From CAVVKW01 sp963749035 (GTDB lineage: Bacteria > Verrucomicrobiota > Verrucomicrobiia > Chthoniobacterales > JAATET01): a DNA stretch of 64,000 bases. Location of the stretch: assembly GCA_963749035.1 (NCBI GenBank), contig CAVVKW010000004.1, forward strand, positions 1,612,001 to 1,676,000, read 5' to 3'. The notes beneath the pieces were generated by a model. That model was given only the letters and a program-made list of their open reading frames with translations. It was not told the DNA's origin and did not search any database. Both the position numbers and the translations under genes were made by a program. This document shows, in pieces, positions 8,496 to 16,162 of this stretch (positions within the stretch are counted from its first letter, which is position 1; every line of letters starts with the position of its first letter).

Positions 8496-9812
8496 ATGTC
8501 ATCAGATACGCCCCAAGCGAAGTCCTCGAAGCCCAAAGCCGTCCCGCCCCGCGAAACGACAGACACCGCAGCCATCGAAGACGACGCGATTGATGCCCGC
8601 ATCAAAGAACTTCGGACTGGCCAGTCCGCGATCACGGTCATTGGCCGCGACGGCGAGCCCCTGGCAAACACGCAGGTGACGCTTCGGCAAACGAACCACG
8701 CGTTCAATTTTGGCATCGTGTGCTTCCATTACGACCTCGGGCGTGAGACCGCCTACAACCAGCGACTCACCGACGTTTTCAACCTGGCGGTTCATCCGTT
8801 CTACTGGAGCGGCTACGAACCCATGCGCGGGGTCAAGCCATACGAGAAATATCACAAGGATGTCGCCGCCGCCCTGCAGCATCAAGGTTTCAGCTCCAAA
8901 GGCCATCCGCTGTGCTGGCACTCCGAGCTGCCCGAGTGGGTCAACGGATCGACCGAGGAAGTTATGGAGTTATCGCTCCAACGAATTCGCCAGATGGTCA
9001 GCGACCACGCCGGCCTGGTGGACGTCTGGGACGTGTGCAACGAACCCGTCTATTCCACGTGCTGGGATTTCGAGTCCACGCCATTCTCCGATATGCTCCA
9101 GAAGGTCGGAGCCGTTGATTTTCTCAAGCGAGCGCACGAGGTCGCCCGCGAGGCCAACCCCCGAGCGGTCCTCACGATCAACGACTACGATACGTCGGAC
9201 GACGGGCTGGACTTCTTCCAGGCCTGCGTCGACGCGGGTGTGGACTTCGACGTGGTCGGTCTCCAGTCGCACATGTATTCCGGGGAAGTTCCCGGCGGCC
9301 TCAACTGGGAGCTCTTCACGAAATATAAGGGAAAGGCAGAGCTCTGGAACAGTTGCGAACGGTTCTCCCGCTTCGGCAAACCCATTCATTTCACCGAACT
9401 CGACATCGCCTCCGGCATCGAAAAGACGTGGCCGGGCAGCGATTACCGTTCCGACTGGTCCAGCACCGCTGAGGGCGAACAACGTCAATTGGAATACGCC
9501 GTCAGCACCTATCGCCTTCTCTTTTCTCATCCATCCGTCGACACCATCACGTGGTGGGACTTCGAAGATGCCGGATTCCTGGGCGCGCCCATCGGTCTTC
9601 TTCACAACGACCGCACGCCCAAGCCCGCCTATCACGCCATCAAACAGCTCATTAAAGAGACTTGGTGGACCGGCCCAATGGACACGGAGACCGACGAAAA
9701 CGGCTGCGTTGCTCTCGACGGATACTTCGGAACCTACGAGGTGGACTGTCCGATGGGCGTCGGGTCTTTCACTCACCGGCAAGGCCAGGAAAGCGTCGAC
9801 GTCCTTCTGTGA
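8496..9812 (+). CDS. GH10 endo-beta-1,4-xylanase, no signal peptide
   Basis: 438 residues. After a low-complexity N-terminal 20-30 residues the chain is a GH10 barrel: GHPLCWHSELPEWV, acid/base Glu183 in VCNEPVY, nucleophile Glu301 in FTELDIASG, and TWWDFEDAGF near the end of the barrel. No signal peptide or carbohydrate-binding module is visible, unlike most xylanases that attack polymer; an intracellular role on imported xylo-oligosaccharides fits better. It sits inside the sugar-acid operon, four bases after the SDR stop and overlapping the lactonase start (TGATG), which suggests that xylose-containing oligosaccharides feed the pathway. Confidence 0.9.
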   Translation: MSSDTPQAKSSKPKAVPPRETTDTAAIEDDAIDARIKELRTGQSAITVIGRDGEPLANTQVTLRQTNHAFNFGIVCFHYDLGRETAYNQRLTDVFNLAVHPFYWSGYEPMRGVKPYEKYHKDVAAALQHQGFSSKGHPLCWHSELPEWVNGSTEEVMELSLQRIRQMVSDHAGLVDVWDVCNEPVYSTCWDFESTPFSDMLQKVGAVDFLKRAHEVAREANPRAVLTINDYDTSDDGLDFFQACVDAGVDFDVVGLQSHMYSGEVPGGLNWELFTKYKGKAELWNSCERFSRFGKPIHFTELDIASGIEKTWPGSDYRSDWSSTAEGEQRQLEYAVSTYRLLFSHPSVDTITWWDFEDAGFLGAPIGLLHNDRTPKPAYHAIKQLIKETWWTGPMDTETDENGCVALDGYFGTYEVDCPMGVGSFTHRQGQESVDVLL

Positions 9813-10666
9813 TGCGTGCCGAGTTACTTCTAGACTCCCGGGCCCAGCTCGGCGAAGGACCCATTTGGCACCCAAAGGAGCAGGTGCTCTATTGGGTGGA
9901 TATTGAGGGCTGCCAAGTCCATCGCTACTGCCCGGAGACGCACACGGATAAATCCGTCCGCCTCCCCGAAAGAGTGGGTGCCGTCGTGCCGCGCAGGAAT
10001 GGCCAACTCGTTGTCGCCCTGCAAAATTCCATCGCCGCACTCGATTTCGAGTCCGGCGAGCTCGTGGAGACCCTCTGTCCGTTCGAAGCGGATCAACCGG
10101 GTGTCCGCGCGAACGACGGAAAGTGCGACCCGCAGGGCCGCTTCTGGATCGGCTCCATGGACCTGAAGTGCCGGCAGGGCGCCGGCGCGTTCTACTGTCT
10201 GGACACCGATGGCAAGCTGGATCTGAAACTCGACGACGTGTCGATTTCGAACGGCCTCGCGTGGACCGCCGATCACCAAACCCTTTTCTACATCGACAGC
10301 CCCACGGGGAAGGTGGACGCCTTCGATTTCGACGTCGATCGCGGAGACATCTCGAATCGCCGGACGGCTTTCGAAATCCCCGAAGGGGCGGGCAGCCCGG
10401 ATGGGATGGCGATCGATGTCAACGGAAACCTCTGGATCGCCATGTTTTTTGGATCAGCCGTGCTCTGCTTCGATCCAGCGACCGGCGAGGTGCTGGAGCG
10501 CGTCGAACTCGACGTCCCGTTCGTCACGGCGTGTGCCTTCGGAGGCGAAAAGCTCGATACCCTCTTCATCACGACCGCGACCAGCGAGGATGCCCCGACG
10601 AGCGGAGGCCTCTTCGTCGCGAAGCCAAACGTCTGCGGCTCGCCGACCTTTTCGTTCAACGGGTAA
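9812..10666 (+). CDS. SMP-30/gluconolactonase-family lactonase
   Basis: 284 residues, a six-bladed propeller of the SMP-30 / regucalcin / gluconolactonase family. Metal ligands can be placed at Glu15 (LGEGPIW), Asn101 in RANDGKCDPQGRFWIGSM, the Asn of ISNGLAWT and the Asp of GSPDGMAID. It hydrolyses a sugar lactone to the acid, the step between the SDR and the dehydratase in a non-phosphorylative pathway. Its ATG overlaps the GH10 stop by one base. A longer frame beginning at 9662 only adds shadow sequence inside GH10. No signal peptide, so cytoplasmic. Confidence 0.87.
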   Translation: MRAELLLDSRAQLGEGPIWHPKEQVLYWVDIEGCQVHRYCPETHTDKSVRLPERVGAVVPRRNGQLVVALQNSIAALDFESGELVETLCPFEADQPGVRANDGKCDPQGRFWIGSMDLKCRQGAGAFYCLDTDGKLDLKLDDVSISNGLAWTADHQTLFYIDSPTGKVDAFDFDVDRGDISNRRTAFEIPEGAGSPDGMAIDVNGNLWIAMFFGSAVLCFDPATGEVLERVELDVPFVTACAFGGEKLDTLFITTATSEDAPTSGGLFVAKPNVCGSPTFSFNG

Positions 10667-10726
10667 CCTGAGTCGTTCCCTTGCCCCAAGGCCAAGACGT
10701 AAGGCCGACCTCCCAGGAGAATCGAT

Positions 10727-12157
10727 ATTTCACTGCCGCCCAGGTTTTGCCGGATCGCGTCGATCGTCGCCTTGGTCGGCATCATTTTACCGAAGCCAGC
10801 CGACGCTGAGACTTCGGCGCGCCCGAACATCGTCCTCGTGTTCATCGACGACATGGGGTGGGCGGATTTGTCCTGCTTCGGCAACGAGGAGGCGGAGACA
10901 CCGAACGTTGACGCGTTGGCCAGCGAGGGTATCGCCTTCGAGCAGTTCTACGTCAATTCGTCCATCTGCTCCCCCTCCCGGGTCGCAATCTCGACCGGGA
11001 CTTATTCCCAGCGCTGGAGCATCTCGTCCTTTCTGTCGTATCGCGGTGCCAACAAACGAAGGAACATGGCGAATTGGCTGGATCCAGCTGCCCCCCTGCT
11101 CGCTCGCAGTCTCCAGCAGGCGGGCTACGCCACGGGCCATTTCGGCAAGTGGCACATGGGAGGACAAAGGGATGCCTCGATGGCTCCCGCGCCCACCGAG
11201 TATGGGTTCGATCAAGCCCTGACCAACTTCGAAGGCGTTGGTCCAAAGCTCTTGCCGAAATTCGAGACTCCCGACGGGAAGGTCGGCCGCCTTTGGGAGG
11301 AAGCCGAAAAACTCGGCGGTCCGGTGACGTGGATGCAGCGTTCTCGAATCACGTCGGGATACGTCGACGCAGCAATCACCTTCATGGACGCGGCAAGTGA
11401 GCTGAACCGACCCTTTTACGTCAATCTCTGGCCAGACGACGTGCATTCGCCCTTCTTTCCGCCGCTCGACCAGTGGGAAAAAGACGGGAAGAGCCGCTAT
11501 CTCGCCGTCTTGGAAGCTATGGACGCTCAGTTGGCCAGACTTTTCGACTACATCAAAACGAATGAACGCCTTCGGGAGAACACTCTGATCATCGTCTGCT
11601 CGGACAACGGACCCGAGAAAGGCGCTGGCGACACCGGGCCTTTCCGTGGACTCAAGGGACAGCTTTTGGAAGGCGGGATTCGCTCGCCACTGATTGTCTG
11701 GGGACCCGGTTTGGTGGAGACGTCGGCCAGCGGCTCGCGGAATACGGACTCCGTTTTCTCGGCGATCGATCTGGTTCCCTCCCTCGTTCGCTTGGCCGAT
11801 GCAGAACCGCCTGCCGAAGCGAACTACGACGGTGAGGAGCTGCTCGATACGTTGGTCGGCAAAACGAAAGCTTCCCGGCAGAAACCACTCTTTTTTAGCC
11901 GTGCCCCCCGGGCCAAGGCGACGAAACAACCGAGCAGCGAACCGGATCTCGCCGTCCGACATCTGAAGTGGAAGCTACTTTGCGCTTTCGACGGAAGCCG
12001 CCCGGAACTCTACGACGTCGTGGCGGACCCGGGTGAATCGACGAACCTTGCCGAGTCCCATCCGGAGGTCGTTGAAACCCTGGCTAATCAGGCCATCGCG
12101 TGGCACGCCTCGATGCCGAAGGCGCCTGACCCAAAAGTCGTCAAATCGAAGAAATAA
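10727..12157 (+). CDS. Exported Cys-type sulfatase (family S1), probable ATT start
   Basis: About 476 residues. The frame is open back to 10703 but has no ATG, GTG or TTG that keeps the signal peptide; the first TTG (10772) cuts it in half. An ATT at 10727 lies seven bases after AGGAG (10715-10719) and would give MSLPPRFCRI followed by a hydrophobic core and a cleavage site after ADA. With that numbering the metal Asp pair is 41-42 (IDDMGW) and the formylglycine Cys is 81 in CSPSR; GKWHMGG and CSDNGPEKGAG follow in order. It lies 60 bases after the lactonase in the same direction and probably ends the operon. An exported enzyme at the end of a cytosolic pathway operon suggests a sulfated parent glycan. 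Confidence 0.88.
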   Translation: MSLPPRFCRIASIVALVGIILPKPADAETSARPNIVLVFIDDMGWADLSCFGNEEAETPNVDALASEGIAFEQFYVNSSICSPSRVAISTGTYSQRWSISSFLSYRGANKRRNMANWLDPAAPLLARSLQQAGYATGHFGKWHMGGQRDASMAPAPTEYGFDQALTNFEGVGPKLLPKFETPDGKVGRLWEEAEKLGGPVTWMQRSRITSGYVDAAITFMDAASELNRPFYVNLWPDDVHSPFFPPLDQWEKDGKSRYLAVLEAMDAQLARLFDYIKTNERLRENTLIIVCSDNGPEKGAGDTGPFRGLKGQLLEGGIRSPLIVWGPGLVETSASGSRNTDSVFSAIDLVPSLVRLADAEPPAEANYDGEELLDTLVGKTKASRQKPLFFSRAPRAKATKQPSSEPDLAVRHLKWKLLCAFDGSRPELYDVVADPGESTNLAESHPEVVETLANQAIAWHASMPKAPDPKVVKSKK

Positions 12158-12227
12158 CTCATCGACTGCTTTCCTCTCTCCCGTTCGAAGAGACACTCCA
12201 CCGTGGTTACGGTGCGATCAAGGCGCG

Positions 12228-13145
12228 CTACTTTCCACCCAGACAGAAGGGAGGATTCGGCACGAAGGATCCGCCGCGACATTCTTTCAGGTAGCGGAGC
12301 GCGTGCAACTGACCGGTCATCTCGTATTCTCCCCGGTAAACCGGGTCGTGCCACCCCTCGATGTCGATGCTGCCTTCGAATCCGAGGCGGCGAAGCTCAC
12401 TGATCACGTCGGTCCAATTCGTGTCACCCACCCCCGGGTTGCGGTGAAACGCATATGGCGTCGCGCTGGCGATTCCTTCTCGACGGATCGTATCCCAGTG
12501 GACCGACGCATCCTTACCGTGAACGTGAAAGATCTTCTGATGCCACGCACGCAGCTGAGCAAGTGGATCGATGAGGAGGAGCAACTGATGGCACGGCTCC
12601 CACTCGAGCCCCACGTGATCGGCGGGCAGCGCGTCGAACATCAATTCCCAGGCCTCCGGACAATGGGCAATGTTCCAATCGCCGGCCTGCCAGTTTCCGC
12701 CCATCGAGCAATTTTCAAAAGCGATCCGAACGTCGCGTTGGCCCGCCTCGTCACTGAGTTTTCCAAAGACATCGCGAAATCGCGGGAGTGAGTCCGGGAT
12801 CGGCCGGCCTCGTAGTCGGCCGGCAAAACCGGCGACGATGTCCGTCCCGAAGAGTGACGCGTGTTCGATGCATTGTTCCCACGTTCGGACCGTTTCCCGC
12901 GCGCCTTCGTCCGATTCGAGCGGGTTACCAAAGACAGCGAAACTGGAAATCACACATCCGCTCTCGTGCAGCACGGGACGCAACTCGTCCGCCAAGCGAG
13001 GAAGTTCCACGCCCTCCAAACTCTCCCAGAAATTGATCTGGAACGACTCGAATCCCAGTGGAATCAAACTTTTGATGTAGTCCGCAGTATGAGCTCCTTT
13101 CCCGGCCATCGTGCCGATGCGAATATCTTGATGGTCTGGTTTCAT
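12228..13145 (-). CDS. Sugar phosphate isomerase/epimerase-like TIM-barrel protein
   Basis: 305 residues of the xylose-isomerase-like / AP endonuclease 2 superfamily. IRIGTMAGKG opens the barrel; metal-ligand candidates are the Glu of FENCSMGG, the Glu and His of LEWEPCHQ, the His pair in KIFHVHGKD and the Glu of IDIEGWHD. No signal peptide. It is the last gene of the group GH65 / beta-PGM / isomerase, 39 bases after beta-PGM, and faces the sulfatase at 12157 in convergent orientation across 70 bases. The reaction is not predictable beyond ketose/aldose isomerisation or epimerisation; such genes are common in Verrucomicrobiota and Planctomycetes sugar loci. Confidence 0.8.
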   Translation of the reverse strand: MKPDHQDIRIGTMAGKGAHTADYIKSLIPLGFESFQINFWESLEGVELPRLADELRPVLHESGCVISSFAVFGNPLESDEGARETVRTWEQCIEHASLFGTDIVAGFAGRLRGRPIPDSLPRFRDVFGKLSDEAGQRDVRIAFENCSMGGNWQAGDWNIAHCPEAWELMFDALPADHVGLEWEPCHQLLLLIDPLAQLRAWHQKIFHVHGKDASVHWDTIRREGIASATPYAFHRNPGVGDTNWTDVISELRRLGFEGSIDIEGWHDPVYRGEYEMTGQLHALRYLKECRGGSFVPNPPFCLGGK

Positions 13146-13184
13146 GCAGTTGGAGACAGTTAAAAATCGGCCCGACCTACCCGG

Positions 13185-13823
13185 TCACGCCAGGTCCTTG
13201 GGAGCTACCGTGCTCAGATCCGCGGCGCGCATGGTCGCGGATTGATTCTCAGCGGCACTGCCCACGCCGAGCACCCGCATCCCGGCCGCCAAGGCCGATT
13301 CGACCCCCGCGTCGGCGTCCTCGACCACCAGGCACTCGTTCGCTGGCAGGCCAAGCCGTTTCGCCGCCAGAAGGAACACTTCTGGATCGGGCTTGCTGCG
13401 GCTAATGTCATTGCCGTCAGCTTCGGCGTCGAAAAAGCCAGCGAGCCCGATGCGCTCCAAAATCGCCGGACTGTTTTTACTTGAGCTACCAATGGCGATT
13501 TTGACGCCGTCGGCCTTCAACCCGTTGAGTAGATCCATGACGCCCGGAAGAATGTCGTCCGGGGTGAGTTCGTTGATGAGCTCGCGATAAACGTTGTTCT
13601 TCCGCGTGGCTAGATCGAGCTTCTCCGAATCCGAGTATTCCCGCTCCGATTTTTCCAACAGAATGTCGAGACTCTCCATTCGGCTCACGCCACGGAGGCG
13701 CTCGTTGTCGTGACGATCAAACGCGACACCCTCTTCGTCCGCTAAGGCTTTCCAAGCGAGAAAGTGGCAGTCGTCGGTCGAGACGATCACGCCATCCAAA
13801 TCAAAAATGACTCCAGCCGTCAT
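13185..13823 (-). CDS. pgmB: Beta-phosphoglucomutase (HAD superfamily)
   Basis: 212 residues. The ATG at 13823 sets the HAD motif at the expected place: FDLDGV with nucleophile Asp8 and acid/base Asp10. RGVSRMESLDILL is the cap-domain signature of beta-PGM, IGSSSKN gives motif II, and the downstream Lys and VVEDADAGVESALAAGM motifs III and IV. It converts beta-glucose-1-phosphate to glucose-6-phosphate. Its start overlaps the stop of the GH65 phosphorylase (ATGA at 13820-13823), the usual pairing, since inverting GH65 phosphorylases release beta-glucose-1-phosphate. A longer frame up to 13994 overlaps GH65 coding sequence and is not used. Confidence 0.92.
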   Translation of the reverse strand: MTAGVIFDLDGVIVSTDDCHFLAWKALADEEGVAFDRHDNERLRGVSRMESLDILLEKSEREYSDSEKLDLATRKNNVYRELINELTPDDILPGVMDLLNGLKADGVKIAIGSSSKNSPAILERIGLAGFFDAEADGNDISRSKPDPEVFLLAAKRLGLPANECLVVEDADAGVESALAAGMRVLGVGSAAENQSATMRAADLSTVAPKDLA

Positions 13824-16111
13824 TGGTGCTTCAAATTCAGTTGAACGCCCTCGCCATCGATTCTCTGTTCGTTTCCGTAGATCTTCGCGGTCAGCGGCCC
13901 GCCGCCCTCGATCCAGATTTTGGCGATCCCCTTCGCGACCCGCACCGCGAGCCGCGAACCCTGGTAGTTGATCCGAAAGGAGAATCCGTCCCAACCAGGA
14001 GGACAGGTCGGACTGAGAGCGAGCATCTTCCCATCGCTCCGCAGCCCGCCGAAGCCATAGACGATGTTCATCCAGGCCGCCGCGATCGAGGTCGTGTGAA
14101 GACCCTCGGACGTATTGCGATTGTAGTTATCGAGGTCGAGACGCGTCGCGAAGCGGGCAAAGCTCACGGCGTCCTCCTCTTTGTCGATCTCGGCCGCAAG
14201 GATCGAGTGAACCGACGGAGATAGCGACGACTCGTGAATACACCGCGGCTCGTAATACTCGTAATTCACTCGCTTGTTCTCGAGCGAGTAATCTTCGCTG
14301 AAAAAGAAATGAAGGAGCAGCACGTCAGGCTGCTTGATCATGTCGTATCGGTAGATCCGCGGGAGTGCCCAGCTTCCATACAGGGGGAAATCCTCGACTG
14401 GAATCGAGTGGATATCGAGATGCGGCAGCTCAAAAAATCCGTCGTGCTGCTCGTAAACCCCGGTCTCTTCGTCCTGAGGAATCTTCATCGCAGCATCCAT
14501 TTTGCGCCAGCCTTCGCGTTCGGAGTCGTCGAAGGATAACCGCTCCACCAGCGAGCGATACGCTTCCGGAGACTCCTTCGCCATTTGGTCGATCGCGTCA
14601 TCCGTCCACCGAAATGTCTTCTGAGCCAGGACGTTGGTGTAGGTGTTGTTGTTGACGAAGGTGTGGAATTCGTCCGGGCCCATTACCCCGTAGAAGCCAA
14701 ATTCACCTTGCGGCCCCCAATTCCCCCGGCTGGCGTAAAACCGGCTGATCTCGATCAGCATCTCGACACCTTTGTCGTAGAGGAACTCCGAGTCTCCGCA
14801 GATCTTCACGTAGTGCCAGATACCGTAGGCAACCGCTGCACTGACGTGGATCTCCAGGTTTCCGTGCCACCAAACGCCACAGCTTTCCGTGCCGTCGATG
14901 GTCGACATCGGGTATGCCGCGCCCACGCAATCCTGTAGCTTCGCCCAATCCAAGGCTTGCGGGAGCGTGTGATACCGATACTCCAGCAGGTTCCGAGCCG
15001 CCTCCGGATTATTGAATAGGTAGAACGGGAGGCAATAGGTTTCCGTGTCCCAGAACGTGTGACCGCTGTAGGCCTCACCCGTCAGCCCCTTGGCACCGAC
15101 ATTGTTGGCGGGATCAACGCCGTGATACGTCTGGTGGAGCTGGAAAATGCAATACCGGATGCCCTGCTGCTGGGCATCGTCACCGTCGATGCCGATGTCC
15201 TGCGTCTCCCAGACGTCCGTCCAATAAGCGACGTGCGCGCTCAGCGCCTCCTCGTAACCGGTCTCGAGAATGGCCGCGGAGCGTCCCAAAAACTCGTCCC
15301 AGAGGCAGGCAGCATCAGAACTCGCCACCTTACTCGCGAAGGTCGCGACCTTGCGCGTGAGCGTCTTCGGTTCCCCCTCCTTCAACTCGAGCGTCACCGC
15401 TTGACCAACGTAACGCTCCGACGTTCGCGGCTCCGTTTCGTCCGTGCCTTCGACCACGAAGGCCGAGTAGGCAAACTGGTTGGTCTTCTCCGTCTTGCCT
15501 AGAATCGCAGTCACGCCCGAGTCGACGCCAGACCGCTGCTGAATCCACGGGCTTTTTCCGATAAACCGGTGAGGCGGATTAAAATCCAGCCCGAATTCGA
15601 CCTTCACCTCGACGGACCCACCGAGCGACTCCAGCTCGACCCGCTGGCAAGCCAGGTTTGGAGTCGCCATGCTCAGGAACCGGGTGAACTTCAGTCGAAT
15701 CTGTCGACCGGAACCCGTTTCCCAGATGAACGTTCGCAAGACGATCCCAGTCTTCAGATCCAATTCGCGAACGAAATCCCGGTGCTTCGACACGGCGAGA
15801 TCCAACGTCTCACCCTCACACTCGATCACCATGGAAAACCAATTCAGGCTGTTGACCATGAAAGCATGCCGGGTGGAGATGCCGCGGTAGGTGTTCGGAT
15901 GCTCGATCGGCGCCTCTTCGTAAATCCCGTTGAGGTAGTTTCCGATCAGCGTCTGCCCACTGAAGCCTTCTTCGAAACTCCCGCGTGAGCCCATGAACTC
16001 GTTCCCGAGCGCGAAGATGGATTCCGAGACCTGGGAACGATCCGCACGGAATCCCTCCTCGGTGATCTTCCACGGGTTTATCTCCAAATATTGATCAGCG
16101 ACCTTTGCCAT
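13820..16111 (-). CDS. GH65 disaccharide phosphorylase (maltose/kojibiose/trehalose type)
   Basis: 763 residues, full length for the family. An N-terminal beta-sandwich is followed by the (alpha/alpha)6 barrel; general acid is Glu481 in MGPDEFH, substrate-site landmarks are AKGLTGEAYSGHTFWDTE (about 340-356) and WWHGNLEIH, and IKQPDVLLL supplies the Lys-Gln pair used in phosphate handling. No signal peptide, so it phosphorolyses imported alpha-glucosyl disaccharides in the cytoplasm to beta-glucose-1-phosphate plus glucose or another acceptor. It overlaps pgmB by four bases. Which disaccharide it uses cannot be told by eye. An exported sulfatase gene ends 51 bases upstream in the same direction. 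Confidence 0.92.
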   Translation of the reverse strand: MAKVADQYLEINPWKITEEGFRADRSQVSESIFALGNEFMGSRGSFEEGFSGQTLIGNYLNGIYEEAPIEHPNTYRGISTRHAFMVNSLNWFSMVIECEGETLDLAVSKHRDFVRELDLKTGIVLRTFIWETGSGRQIRLKFTRFLSMATPNLACQRVELESLGGSVEVKVEFGLDFNPPHRFIGKSPWIQQRSGVDSGVTAILGKTEKTNQFAYSAFVVEGTDETEPRTSERYVGQAVTLELKEGEPKTLTRKVATFASKVASSDAACLWDEFLGRSAAILETGYEEALSAHVAYWTDVWETQDIGIDGDDAQQQGIRYCIFQLHQTYHGVDPANNVGAKGLTGEAYSGHTFWDTETYCLPFYLFNNPEAARNLLEYRYHTLPQALDWAKLQDCVGAAYPMSTIDGTESCGVWWHGNLEIHVSAAVAYGIWHYVKICGDSEFLYDKGVEMLIEISRFYASRGNWGPQGEFGFYGVMGPDEFHTFVNNNTYTNVLAQKTFRWTDDAIDQMAKESPEAYRSLVERLSFDDSEREGWRKMDAAMKIPQDEETGVYEQHDGFFELPHLDIHSIPVEDFPLYGSWALPRIYRYDMIKQPDVLLLHFFFSEDYSLENKRVNYEYYEPRCIHESSLSPSVHSILAAEIDKEEDAVSFARFATRLDLDNYNRNTSEGLHTTSIAAAWMNIVYGFGGLRSDGKMLALSPTCPPGWDGFSFRINYQGSRLAVRVAKGIAKIWIEGGGPLTAKIYGNEQRIDGEGVQLNLKHQ

Positions 16112-16162
16112 ACTCTGCTCGTTTTCTCGTTCTTTTTGCTGCGACCCCAGGGACCGGCAGCG

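Noticed and set aside
8710..9906. A 398-residue plus-strand frame inside GH10 and the lactonase
   Set aside because: Pro/Ser/Arg-rich shadow of two well-supported genes.
12199..12214. Hairpin CACCG-TGGTTA-CGGTG between convergent genes
   Set aside because: A 5-bp stem without T-tract is too weak to call a terminator.
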